From the NCBI RefSeq assembly GCF_014898815.1, contig NW_026515445.1, positions 1,116,001 to 1,180,000 of the forward strand: DNA of 64,000 nucleotides, written 5' to 3'. How positions within the stretch are numbered: the stretch's first letter is position 1; each line of letters starts with the position of its first letter. Origin of the DNA: Panonychus citri (Eukaryota; Arthropoda; Arachnida; Trombidiformes; Tetranychidae). Made by a program: the position numbers and the translations under genes. Positions 53,901 through 61,123 of this stretch are shown in pieces. Below the pieces are notes generated by a model. It did not search any database, was not told where the DNA came from, and was given only the letters and a program-made list of their open reading frames with translations.

Positions 53901-54907
53901 GAGAAATCAACTGGAATTCATATAAATGTTCAACGTTTCATGATACTTTTTCCTCCATTTTCTTGAATCATATTACATTTATCAGTTGCAAGAGATTAAA
54001 TGATTGAAATAAGAATCAATGGTTAACTTACACATATCATCTTCGTAAAGAACTGCAACTTTGGTCCAATTAAGGTAGATTATTAAATCTCTCAGGGAAT
54101 CGGACATCGCTGCTGAACCAGGATGGAGGTTGATTGAAAACTCTTTACTGTGTCCAGCCTCACCCAGATTCTGTAGACGAGCCTCCATATGAGGTATATC
54201 GAGAGCATCACAAAGTGACTGGACATGAATGCCCAGTAAAGGATCTTGAGGACCAAATATTGATATTACTCCAGAAGTAATTTGGAAACAAGCTGAGAGA
54301 TTAAGAGAGAGAAAAATTTGCAAGGATTAGATTATCGATTATTTATTTAATCCGTTGTAATGAATTTCTAAATTTCACCATAAAAATACAGAAAATCTTC
54401 TTCAATCTTTCAATCTTCTTTGCCAGAGTATTGAAATTTTCATGAACTTTTTGTTGGAAAACAAATGAAACTTGGTTAGTTTAAGAAAATTTTTATAACC
54501 AATTGAAAGTCAATTGTTATTGTTTACAACCAAGGTAATAATGATAATAAGCAACGCAAGGTAAAAGTTCATGTATTGTAAATCGTTAAGTGTCTAAACT
54601 GATATTTATTATCATCGAGATAATAATAATCATCATGATAACTATATATTGGAAGGACATTGTGATGGTTCAACAATGTCTTTGCCATGATGATAAACCT
54701 GAAGATATGAAGCCATTTATCATGATAATAACTCTTTCATTATTTTTCTTCTATTGAGAGTTTTCATCTTTGATCAAGAGAAATAAGATGATCAAGATGA
54801 AAAGGTAACGGAAAAGATGAGAAAGAAAAGAAAAATGAGAAAACCCTTTTATTGGACTCATCATATCATAAAAGAGAAGAAAAAACCTGATGAAGATGCG
54901 AGAGAAG

Positions 54908-54938
<31 letters not shown>

Positions 54939-57667
54939 CTATCATCTTCTTCATCATTATCTCTACCATCTTCATCCTAAATTCTCATCAAGATCGATAT
55001 CGATTCTTGATTCTTACGATTCTCTCTTGATGAGGATTTATTATCTCAATCGTTTCTTGCTTTTATCCCCTTCACCTACAAGAATAATTTTCTATTTGAA
55101 AGAAAAAACCTCTTCATCACCTTTCTACTTCCTTTTCCGTAATCACATCAAGTAAAAACTTTCGAGATATTTGATGTTACCATGACAAAGAGAAAAAAAA
55201 CTAAATTTCACCTTTGGAATCGGGATTCTCATGGTTACGATTTTTTGTCTTTTCAATAGAACCAATAATGAGACAGGAAAAAAAATCACCGAACTATTTT
55301 TTTGCTAATACAAAACATAATCATTCCTTGATTCTAATTCCTTCCTAATCTCTTTCTCAGAACCATAATCATCTTTTTTTCGTTCATCTATGCACAGATT
55401 CTTAATTCAATCCAATATTTTCTTCTTTCTTATCATCATTAGTCTCCCATGTGAATTTAAGGAAACTTACAATTCTCAATCAACCAGAACAGAATCCGAA
55501 AATCTTCATGTAGCATAACAGTAAATTCTCAATAATTATCATTGTTTTCATAATAAAAGAGAAACAAAATTCGATTCCACCCACACTCTATTTCTAATCA
55601 TAATTGTCATAATATAATTACAATTTTAAGATAAGTTCAGGATCAACTTGGAATTAGGAAAAAAAGTTCATCATATCGTTGGAGCAAAGGGAATGAAAAA
55701 AAAAATAAGTTCGATATGAGTTCGAACAGAATTTGTAATTTGTAAGATTGACTATTAATCAAAATAAGTAATTGAAAGATAATCATGGTAATCGAATCAG
55801 TCTTGTTAAGGTATCTTGGTGATTAGATCAGCAAGAAATAATTTATTACAATAACAATCAACAGGTTGATTTAATTAACGAAATACATATTAGTTAATAT
55901 GAGTTAATGTCATTTACTAATTGTGATTAGTGTCAATTACTATTAGTATTTATTCATCATCACAACAATTTATCTCCATGAAAAGGATAGAAAATATTTT
56001 ATTCCCATTTAGGAAAAAGAGCATTTCGATTCCAATGGGAATCGTTCTAGAACTTGATATCTTCAAAGGAGTATTAGAACTTATCGAACTTGTAATGTGA
56101 GGGGAGAGAAAAAAAATTCTAATTCATCACAATGATTCTTAATTGATTGTAATGATAACCAAGACTAATTGTTAACACTTCTTGTCTTTTTGTTCAGCGA
56201 TTCATCAATTAATTTCAATCTATTCATCACATTCAAAGTTAATTCATTTAATCTCATTACAATTAATTATATTTTCTGATTCAAACTCCCTTTTCCCACC
56301 CAGACTATTTGCTTCTTGTTTTTGTTTACTTACCTTAAGACTAATCATCATCATCATCATCATCATCATCATTGTCATCATTATCATCAGAATCATCATT
56401 AAGAATCATTATCAGAACTTTTAGAAATAAAAGTTTTCCCGAACTTTTTTCTCTCTCTCTCTCTCTTTTCATGATAAATACACTCATCGAATCCTCTGAA
56501 TGCCCATTGAATTAATTCCTAGATTCTCATTTGTTATTTATTCTCATTAATCATCTATTTTTCTAATCATTTATTTTACATTTCCACTGATTGTGATTAA
56601 TTGTTGATCAAATTAATGATCTTTATTTTCATCTCTTTTGTATTTAATGTTTTAACCATTAGTACAGAATGAGACACTAAATACTGATCATAATCATCAT
56701 CATATCAATTCTAATTGTTGCAATTAATTTGGTTTTGTTAAAAGTTAATTCACTTATTAAATTTGGTCCAAGAGAAAAAAAAACTTTCCATTAACAATTA
56801 GACTTTGTAATAGCTTATTATTGACCATTGATTGTTTTTATTTCTTTAGCTTTGGTCATTTTCATGTTGATTGATTTTTCAAATTAAACCTCAACAAACT
56901 GACCAATAACCTTTAACAACAATCAATTAATAATAAAATACAATTGAACGCACATAACAATTCAATTAATTCAACTTGAATGATAAATAATCACATTTCA
57001 TCTTATCTATCAACAATTTAACTCAACTGTTTACCTTAATCATTATCATCGTTATCATGGTCAGTATATCATGTTTATCATTGTTTTCATTAGGAAAAGT
57101 GACCAGTAAGCAATTTCATCGTTTGATCAACCATAAAGAAAAATAGAATCGAAATGAAGAGAAGGAAAAAAAACTATTCTACAAAATCCGAGTTCAGAAC
57201 TTTTTTCCTTCTCTTTGTTGAACAAATATTTATGGTGAAATTTCAGAGATTCTCGTGATTAATCAGCTTACCTTTTTTGGAGGCATGAAAACTATCATCA
57301 TGAGGTACATATTGTATATCATAGACTAAAGTTGTATTGGGCAGTATATTTGGATCCCTATTGACCCGATAAACAGCATATTTGAATGCTAATTCAGTTT
57401 GTGAATCTTTTTCCTCCTTGGTGAATAAAGCACCTTGAAAGATGAGAGTGGAAATTGAATTGAGAAAAGTTCATTCAGATTCAATGGTCAAGACAATCTA
57501 TTTACGTGTTTACTATTAATACGAATCATTGTTATCAACTTACCAATTTTCACTGCTGTTGGAATAGATTGAGCTTGATTAGACTGAATCAAAAGATTCC
57601 ATGATGAAACAATTAACAAAATTAAGAAAACATTGTAAACAATTTGTGTTGTATTGGCACTTTCCAT
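14866..57667 (-). CDS. Grik: kainate-type ionotropic glutamate receptor, complete 14-exon gene
   Basis: Spliced gene of about 42.8 kb encoding about 926 residues, the normal length for the family. Coding exons, 5' to 3': 57667-57544, 57433-57272, 54292-54032, 49923-49748, 21954-21901, 20963-20799, 20725-20564, 20497-20396, 19776-19675, 19054-18851, 17912-17352, 17278-17056, 16322-16054, 15081-14866. All junctions are GT-AG and phase-consistent. The order is signal peptide, amino-terminal domain (to about 420), S1, M1 (about 559-577), pore loop, M3 with SYTANLAAF, S2, M4, and a cytosolic tail starting QSFCSEMAEELRFAVKCRAS. Ligand contacts are retained: Arg519, Ser685/Thr686 and Glu733. It forms tetrameric glutamate-gated cation channels at synapses. 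Odd features: Lys617 at the Q/R site, a 27.8 kb intron 4 holding a transposon, and a signal exon mirrored at 60913. Confidence 0.96.
15082..16053 (-). other. kainate receptor intron 13 (0.97 kb)
   Basis: AT-rich; a short TC-rich patch near 15366-15380. No gene recognised. Confidence 0.75.
16054..16322 (-). CDS. Grik: kainate receptor exon 13 (S2 end and M4)
   Basis: GSPWRDRISLAILDLQEKGI then DKWWKS and ALGLDNIGGVFVVLLFGLAL; M4 is about 20 hydrophobic residues to VGEFFW. Ends phase 0 at AGG|GTAAAT. The acceptor is AATCTGTAG. Confidence 0.96.
16323..17055 (-). other. kainate receptor intron 12 (0.73 kb)
   Basis: AT-rich, no recognised feature. Confidence 0.75.
17056..17278 (-). CDS. Grik: kainate receptor exon 12 (S2 ligand-binding lobe)
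   Basis: DSKIPTYQKMWRYMENNHHV to GGLLDSKGYGIATPMG. AFLMESTMLDY includes Glu733, the conserved agonist-amine contact. It ends phase 1 at ATGG|GTAAGC. Confidence 0.96.
17352..17912 (-). CDS. Grik: kainate receptor exon 11 (S1 end, M1, pore, M3, S2 start)
   Basis: Residues 505-691. APMTITYTRESVIDFTKPFM carries the agonist-binding Thr/Arg519. M1 is IWLYVLAAYILVSSTLFIV. The pore reads TVVTLMKQGCDLNPR, with Lys617 where most receptors have Gln (or edited Arg). The M3 gate SYTANLAAFLTVERM is intact. S2 begins IAYGTLEGGSTMTFFR with the agonist-binding Ser685/Thr686. Phase 0; followed by a 73 nt intron. Confidence 0.97.
17913..18850 (-). other. kainate receptor intron 10 (0.94 kb)
   Basis: AT-rich, with exact GAAAAAAGTTCT at 18042-18053 and its reverse complement at 18279-18290. 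No gene recognised. Confidence 0.75.
18851..19054 (-). CDS. Grik: kainate receptor exon 10 (S1 ligand-binding lobe)
   Basis: EIPYLMKKKDANLTGNDRYE then GFCIDLLQTIAEALDF and VPDGKFGAQ, the S1 lobe. The RYEGFCIDLL and VPDGK.GA motifs are textbook for AMPA/kainate receptors. Phase 0. Confidence 0.96.
19055..19674 (-). other. kainate receptor intron 9 (0.62 kb)
   Basis: AT-rich, no recognised feature. Confidence 0.75.
19675..19776 (-). CDS. Grik: kainate receptor exon 9 (ATD to S1 link)
   Basis: VGEWTNTGGLNITNAEAFHE to LKVTTIE, the link into the glutamate-binding S1 lobe (family TLIVTTILEEPYVM). Several possible N-glycosylation sites (NIT). Phase 0. Confidence 0.95.
19777..20395 (-). other. kainate receptor intron 8 (0.62 kb)
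   Basis: AT-rich, no recognised feature. Confidence 0.75.
20396..20497 (-). CDS. Grik: kainate receptor exon 8 (amino-terminal domain)
   Basis: VEYRGLTGRIKFAEGVRASV then DLLKLRQHDLDK. The GLTG motif is diagnostic for this part of the receptor ATD. Phase 0. Confidence 0.95.
20564..20725 (-). CDS. Grik: kainate receptor exon 7 (amino-terminal domain)
   Basis: AAPALMYDSVYALAMGLHSL, the strongly conserved kainate receptor ATD helix, then CETENPWIDGSSLFNYINS. Phase 0; followed by a 66 nt intron. Confidence 0.95.
20799..20963 (-). CDS. Grik: kainate receptor exon 6 (amino-terminal domain)
   Basis: DVEIYDLENFKYNFVNMTAY to TKVIQ, phase 0 both ends; the family segment LDVEPYRYSGVNMTGFRI-like is recognisable. 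Followed by a 73 nt intron. Confidence 0.94.
20964..21900 (-). other. kainate receptor intron 5 (0.94 kb)
   Basis: AT-rich, no recognised feature. Confidence 0.75.
21901..21954 (-). CDS. Grik: kainate receptor exon 5 (54 nt micro-exon)
   Basis: Eighteen codons, ILQVQMNDYKYHYHFTTF, phase 0 on both sides (acceptor TCATTTAG, donor TTTT|GTAAGT). Aligns with the kainate receptor segment ILKQALAMG...YYHYIFTT, so it is needed to bridge exons 4 and 6. It is isolated by a 27.8 kb and a 0.94 kb intron. Confidence 0.92.
21955..36965 (-). other. kainate receptor intron 4, part 3' of the transposon (15 kb)
   Basis: Mostly AT-rich sequence rich in TCATGA and ATCATCAT words. Apart from the nested repeat element at about 24.8-25.3 kb and a patch of different composition at about 33420-33760, no structure or gene is recognised. 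The longest chance frames (34796-35173 minus, hydrophobic; 36068-36334 plus, pyrimidine tract) lack gene features. Confidence 0.6.
24781..25292. mobile_element. small nested inverted-repeat element (MITE-like)
   Basis: Outer inverted repeats: 24781-24806 begins TCAAGGTCATTGAGGTCATT, and 25267-25292 is its near-perfect reverse complement. An inner unit, AGGTCAT...AAGGT...GAACAAA followed by an A/T run, occurs at about 24820-24860 (forward), 25021-25068 (forward) and 25207-25257 (reverse). The interior and flanks (about 24640-25500) are less AT-rich than the surrounding intron. No transposase is encoded. A non-autonomous DNA element is the simplest reading. Confidence 0.55.
36966..37215. repeat. 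left subterminal repeat array of the transposon
   Basis: About ten copies or near copies of GAGTCAA/TTGACTC in both orientations within 250 bp, including two in tandem TTTTGACTCAATTTTGACTC. These are likely transposase binding sites. Confidence 0.75.
37544..39336 (-). pseudogene. transposon accessory gene C (4 exons, one frameshift)
   Basis: ATG at 39336 (MSSLSPDLSIPHSSRS). Exons read 39336-38835, 38802-38189, 38129-37809 and 37727-37544, with canonical GT-AG sites and matching phases. The first intron would be only 32 nt. The product is unrecognised: a Ser/Lys-rich N-terminus, an acidic middle (residues about 170-300), then a module with PNNPASLVYSIVKLSFPRSY that resembles a module in gene B and may be BEN-like. 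The end is Lys/Arg-rich (ERSKRRRMMKEL) and acidic. Within exon 3 the frame breaks near 37895-37915: one frame stops at PI, while another continues DPFKASYKERLITNLVMKGS and splices in frame to exon 4. It therefore looks like a decayed DNA-binding or transposition cofactor. Function is inference. Confidence 0.55.
39691..42335 (-). pseudogene. transposon accessory gene B, BEN-like (3 exons, several frameshifts)
   Basis: ATG at 42335 (MDTDQRKCYNLRISPRQSTG). Exon 1 is 42335-42020 (GGAG|GTAAGT), exon 2 about 41961-40157, exon 3 40091-39691, with a 65 nt last intron and a phase-1 join at SSTPL. Exon 2 holds a conserved-looking module, PSQVIATLAKMCFPDHWITG then GSGGRKSLLELWNHDDP, possibly a divergent BEN DNA-binding domain, followed by a long acidic Ser/Glu/Asp region. 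The final exon ends with a helix DQKTLDFLKDPANASFLQQI. The reading frame must shift near 41900, 41360 and 41055 for the protein to continue, so this copy is probably broken. The two long open stretches that survive are 41894-41319 and 41054-40116. No catalytic motif is seen. Confidence 0.55.
42336..42747. promoter_or_regulatory. bidirectional promoter region between transposon genes
   Basis: About 410 bp separates the divergent starts of gene B (-) and the transposase (+). It contains repeated TTCTATTCTAAA and its inverse TTTAGAATAGAA (about 42556-42607), a possible operator-like palindrome. No other gene is present. Confidence 0.45.
42748..45185 (+). pseudogene. CACTA/EnSpm-type transposase, broken by a stop and a frameshift
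   Basis: ATG at 42748 (MCSITTRSVNRRKRKAHS; basic N-terminus). The N-terminal region runs to TAA at 43453-43455. The same frame then reads LHSDEVQAE and must shift by one to reach the catalytic region, SSNVKIFPIFVSINELRPEF, from about 43485 to the TGA at 45185. Family motifs are clear: the first catalytic Asp in GLVADAPMRAF, the Cys pair in HGCDWCLIQ, DGVAVEYMHCMILGIFRGMI, and the late acidic residue in SSYPLENYMGILKDK after YNLHILSHLPDSVKNLGP. These match the tnp2-like/EnSpm transposase family that cuts and rejoins element ends. With one stop and one frameshift it cannot make a full protein without readthrough, so autonomous activity is unlikely. Confidence 0.8.
45614..45991 (+). CDS. transposon small basic protein (2 exons)
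   Basis: ATG at 45614 (MAK), a tiny first exon to 45623 with donor AAAA|GTGAGT, a 96 nt intron, acceptor TTGTCAG, then exon 45720-45991. The join is in phase 1 and gives about 93 residues: a Lys/Ile-rich half (KKIKRKIILKEKDFKMYIQE), then an acidic end (IEVEIMDYSQEIKPMESP). It is not recognised. It lies 430 bp after the transposase in the same orientation and before the right subterminal repeats. It may be a small DNA-binding accessory; that is inference from charge and position. Confidence 0.45.
46347..46455. repeat. right subterminal repeat array of the transposon
   Basis: Several GAGTCAA/TTGACTC words in both orientations, including GAGTCAATCATTGACTC, a palindromic pair. Mirrors the array at 36966-37215 and marks the right end of the element. 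Confidence 0.7.
46456..49747 (-). other. kainate receptor intron 4, part 5' of the transposon
   Basis: AT-rich intron sequence between exon 4 and the transposon. Open frames at 46895-47218 and 47997-48209 have no recognisable domain and compositions typical of chance frames. An exact AGAACTTTTTTC word lies at 48633-48644. Confidence 0.65.
49748..49923 (-). CDS. Grik: kainate receptor exon 4 (amino-terminal domain)
   Basis: Starts with the last two bases of a Ser codon, then LIGLQELVKPPLPKNVQFVF and ends SLPSLLTA at GCG|GTAAGT, phase 0. Corresponds to the segment after the YED motif in kainate receptor ATDs. Confidence 0.94.
49924..54031 (-). other. kainate receptor intron 3 (4.1 kb)
   Basis: AT-rich intron with a long (GA)n tract at 50881-50934, a shorter one at 52438-52453, and TC-rich stretches. 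Short open frames here have low-complexity or hydrophobic translations. One on plus (53578-53763) would give a 61-residue peptide with one membrane-like stretch and a charged tail, but there is no supporting evidence. Confidence 0.7.
50881..50934. repeat. (GA)n microsatellite
   Basis: A (GAAA)n run passes into about 20 uninterrupted GA units in kainate receptor intron 3. Confidence 0.9.
54032..54292 (-). CDS. Grik: kainate receptor exon 3 (amino-terminal domain)
   Basis: Residues about 96-182, including ITSGVISIFGPQDPLLGIHV and LIIYLNWTKVAVLYEDDM. The YED motif aligns with vertebrate GluK ATDs. The acceptor is CTCTCTCAG. Of two possible donors at the end, the one after 54032 keeps phase 1 into exon 4 and gives DDMSLIGLQEL. 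Confidence 0.94.
54901..54938. repeat. (GA)n microsatellite
   Basis: About 14 GA units in kainate receptor intron 2. Confidence 0.9.
56345..56373. repeat. (ATC)n microsatellite
   Basis: Nine or more ATC units in kainate receptor intron 2; degenerate ATC/ATT runs continue to the right. Confidence 0.85.
57272..57433 (-). CDS. Grik: kainate receptor exon 2 (amino-terminal domain)
   Basis: After a 110 nt intron, continues GALFTKEEKDSQTELAFKYA and later YVPHDDSFHASKK, the hallmark start of the LIVBP-like domain of kainate receptors. Phase 1 in and out; donor AAAG|GTAAGC. Confidence 0.95.
57544..57667 (-). CDS. Grik: kainate receptor exon 1 (signal peptide)
   Basis: Encodes residues 1-41: MESANTTQIVYNVFLILLIV, then SSWNLLIQSNQAQSI and the start of the mature amino-terminal domain (AVKIG). 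The hydrophobic core and small residues fit a secretory signal peptide. ATG at 57665-57667 is the first in frame. It ends phase 1 at ATTG|GTAAGT. A related exon with the same phase and length lies inverted at 60913-61036. Confidence 0.92.
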
Positions 57668-58125
57668 AGCCTTTGGATTTAACTTGAACAATTCACTAAT
57701 TTAGATGTTGATTGTGTTGATGTAACAAATACACTACGTTAATTATTGAAATTAAATTACGATTACACTACTACAGTTAATTTATTATGTTTGCTGTAAG
57801 CTTTAAAAGTAACGATACAATTAATCTTAATGGAGACAATTAAAAGATGATCAATATAACCTTTGTTTTGTTAATTCGATTATGCTGATTGGTCTGTTGA
57901 TGATTAAGTTGATGATTAGATAAACTATTTGATTGTTAAGGACACAAGGTAATTAGATTTGGATTATATTCCGTTGGTTTAGACTAATCTTTACGATGAT
58001 ATCTTGAAATTTGGAAAATGGTGAATTGTTAAATTGTTGACGAAACCAAATTAAGATTTAACTTGATTATCACAATGTCAACTTGCAACAAGCTGGTTGA
58101 TTCTAATTGAACAGATTAAGATAGG
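57668..58125 (-). promoter_or_regulatory. kainate receptor 5' UTR and proximal promoter
   Basis: The 30 nt just upstream of the ATG resemble the 30 nt upstream of the inverted exon copy at 60913 (both contain AATTGTT, AAGTTAA and ATCC, then ATGGAAAGTGCC). The rest is only weakly alignable. No TATA box or initiator was assigned. Confidence 0.5.
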
Positions 58126-58710
58126 ATTAATCCAGTTAAATAAGATTGAATTGAAAAAACTATTCCAATTATTTATAATTGTTTTGATTATTAAGGTGAT
58201 AATGATTGTGAAGATAACAATTATGACGATGTTGATGATGTTGATGATGTTGATGATGGTGAAAATGATGATAATATAAAAGAAAGGTATTTGATTTTAA
58301 TGATTAAATTGCTGTTGTTGTTTCCATTACTGATTAATATGATCCACAACAATCAAACTTTTTTCCTCTCTCTTGGTGTTGATGTTTCACTTGTTATATT
58401 ATCATTCAACGTACTAACTCAATGCTACAGTAAATGAAGATCAGTAGAGATGATGATATTGAGAGAGAGAAAGAGAAAGAGAAAGAGAAAGAGAAGAGAG
58501 AGAGAGAGAGAGAGAGGAAATAAAGGGAGAAAGTTAGATTTGATCATGTTAAGAATAAGAGATTGTCATGTGCAAGAACTTTTATCCATTTTCTAAATTC
58601 CCGCGCATAAGAACAAATTTCCAATTTCTCTTTATTATTTTCTTTCTTTCTACTAAATCGATATTTTCTTATTATCATTATTCCAAATATTATTTATATC
58701 ATTGAAATTT
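58126..58710. repeat. left arm of large inverted repeat
   Basis: About 585 bp, almost identical to the reverse complement of 59881-60494. Differences are mainly a roughly 10 bp pyrimidine indel near 60462-60471 and microsatellite lengths. It contains a (GATGTT)n run near 58230-58255 and (GA)n at about 58459-58515. Outside the arms similarity falls sharply except for the exon pair. Confidence 0.93.
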
Positions 58711-59880
58711 ATCTATTTTATTTCCAGTTTTGATTTTTTAAACTCTTTTTCTTATTCACAGAAATAGAATAGAAATATTCTCTTTTCTCATTACCAATCT
58801 GAACTTGAAATTCTCAGTCAAATATCATCGTAACTAAATAGTTTTTTAAAATAAGATCATAAGTTCGAAAGGAAAATTCGCCTCAATAACTCTCGAATTC
58901 GTAACCCCTAATATTTAGTTGTTGCGATCTATTGATGTTGCTAATCAACGTGGCGACATCTCTAGTTATCCAGAGCATCTAAAAGATTCATTATTTTGTC
59001 TTTTTAACCTTTGTGACTAACTGAATCGTCCGAAAACTTCTATCGTACGAGCTGATAAGCTAAGAATAGACTCAAACTACCAGCTCATATTCATCTACTC
59101 CGTCCTCATATTTTCAAATGTTTAACACTCTGGGCGAAGATAATCAATGAATCATAAATGACTTAATAAAAAAAACTGACAATTTTATCGAGCTAAAATT
59201 GTGTTGATCGGATTGTCTTAGCAGCTTCGAGCCGTTTCTCACTATTAACTACCCTTGTTCAGTTAATACAATCATGTAAAAACTAAACGAATTTCGATAT
59301 TTATTCGTCTAGATGAGTCTTTTCTATTGTGAATAAAAATTTCGATTCGAATGATCAGTTATAAGAGTTGATTGTCTCCAAGGAAAATAGAACAGATCAT
59401 TGCCTATGCTAGAGGAGAGTAGAAAAAAATCATTCCATTTCATTAATATGTCAAGAGATCGACAGATTTGATGATTAAATCAATTCGAATCCTGAAAATT
59501 TAGAGTCTCAAGGATTGTGAGCCTTTAACAAAACACTTTCGCTTGAAGAGAAATTGAGATTATAATATTCTTGTAATATTTATAATCCGGAATATCATAA
59601 AGTGTTTTTGCATTATGATTGTTTTTAGTTATGGAAGAAAATTAGTGAGCTCGAGATATTTCATAGAAAAAGTGATAGTGATAATGTTCATTATCAAAAC
59701 AGAACAATTGAAGGCGCCTCGTGTCCTGATAATAAAGAATAATTCGAGCCAATGAATAACCTCGAATGAATAAAGTGCTAAAAGATTTTCGAAAGGAGCA
59801 TGAATTTTCTTACATAAAATGATAGTAAATAATCACTGAAAAGAGATGGAACTGAAGAAATTGTGGTGAAAGAGTAAGAT
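58711..59880. other. unique spacer of the inverted repeat
   Basis: About 1.17 kb that does not pair with itself. It is more complex and less AT-rich than surrounding introns (for example around 58900-59060), with no open frame over 60 codons. It may be non-coding promoter sequence or a relic insertion. Confidence 0.55.
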
Positions 59881-60069
59881 CAATTTCATTAATATAAATA
59901 ATATTTGGAATAATGATAATAAGAAAATATCGATTTAGTAGAAAGAAAGAAAATAATAAAGAGAAATTGGAAATTTGTTCTTATGCGCGGGAATTTAGAA
60001 AATGGATAAAAGTTCTTGCACATGACAATCTCTTATTCTTAACATGATCAAATCTCACTTTCTCCCTTT

Positions 60070-60118
<49 letters not shown>

Positions 60119-60494
60119 TCTCTTTCTCTTTCTCTTTCTCTCTCTCTCAATATCATCATCTCTACTGATCTTCATTTACTGTAGCATTGAGTTAGTACGT
60201 TGAATGATAATATAACAAGTGAAACATCAACACCAAGAGAGAGGAAAAAAGTTTGATTGTTGTGGATCATATTAATCAGTAATGGAAACAACAACAGCAA
60301 TTTAATCATTAAAATCAAATACCTTTCTTTTATATTATCATCATTTTCACCATCATCAACATCATCAACATCATCAACATCGTCATAATTGTTATCTTCA
60401 CAATCATTATCACCTTAATAATCAAAACAATTATAAATAATTGGAATAGTTTTTCTTTTCTTTTTTCAATTCAATCTTATTTAACTGGATTAAT
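59881..60494. repeat. right arm of large inverted repeat
   Basis: About 614 bp, reverse-complementary to 58126-58710. (CT)n tract at about 60076-60150, longer than its partner. Similarity stops abruptly after TTAACTGGATTAAT at 60481-60494. Confidence 0.93.
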
Positions 60495-60912
60495 TACTTT
60501 TAAGTAACGACTTTTGATTCAAATTTTTCTCGCGATCCGCTAAGTTAAATACATCTATTATCAGATAAGTAATCTAAATCTTTAATCCAGTTTAGGTTAT
60601 TAATCCTCATTGGATTATGATTTTCATGTTTTAGTCAATAAATACCAATCAACCTTCAAATAATCAACATAATTTGTGTTAATCAACATCATTATCATCA
60701 ACATCAAAATACTTGCAACATCATTTAGTTGCTTCATTGTTGCGTTAATGTTAACAATTATGTTAACTGTTAATCAATTAAGTATTTAATTAATGTATTC
60801 TGTTATTAATTACTTATCTTGTTAACTTTTTGTTATACTTTTGTTTATACAATCGTTGAAATTGTTTAACTAATTAAATCAGTGTTAATTGTTAAGTTAA
60901 TCCGGATAGGCC
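60495..60912 (+). promoter_or_regulatory. upstream region of the + strand signal-exon copy
   Basis: Likely promoter and 5' UTR for the plus-strand exon at 60913. It aligns only weakly with the mirrored region upstream of the kainate receptor, except directly before the ATG. Confidence 0.45.
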
Positions 60913-61036
60913 ATGGAAAGTGCCAGTATTACAATTGTTTACAATGTTATCATAATTTTTTTAATTTCCTCCTCATGGAATCAATTAGTTCAATCAAATC
61001 AAGCTCAATCAATTGTGACATCAACAATTAGAATAG
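60913..61036 (+). CDS. inverted paralogue of the kainate receptor signal exon
   Basis: ATG at 60913 begins MESASITIVYNVIIIFLISS and continues SWNQLVQSNQAQSI, ending phase 1 at ATAG|GTAATT. It is 124 nt, exactly as long as kainate receptor exon 1, shares MESA, IVYNV, SSWN and QSNQAQSI, and ends at the same phase. Silent third-base changes and compensating single-codon indels show that the frame has been conserved. What it splices to is unknown. A nearby acceptor after 61157 would join it in frame to the metabotropic receptor exon. Otherwise it belongs to a second kainate receptor whose next exon lies beyond the window, with the metabotropic exon inside its intron, or it is an orphan. Confidence 0.75.
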
Positions 61037-61123
61037 GTAATTAAATCAAATCAATATTAATTGTTGAAAAAAGTTCAATAACCAAAACTCAAAGTGTCCT
61101 TTTTAACATTTGTTCAATTACAA

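Larger units (their letters stand above)
54293..57271 (-). other. kainate receptor intron 2 (3.0 kb)
   Basis: No nested gene seen. Holds a (GA)n tract at 54901-54938, an (ATC)n tract at 56345-56373 and an exact AGAACTTTTTTC word at 57196-57207. Confidence 0.7.

Noticed and set aside
58126..60494. Interpretation as a foldback transposon
   Set aside because: The arms and spacer could be a foldback element, but the mirrored signal exons and their upstream 30 nt extend the symmetry outside the arms, favouring inverted duplication. Not fully excluded.
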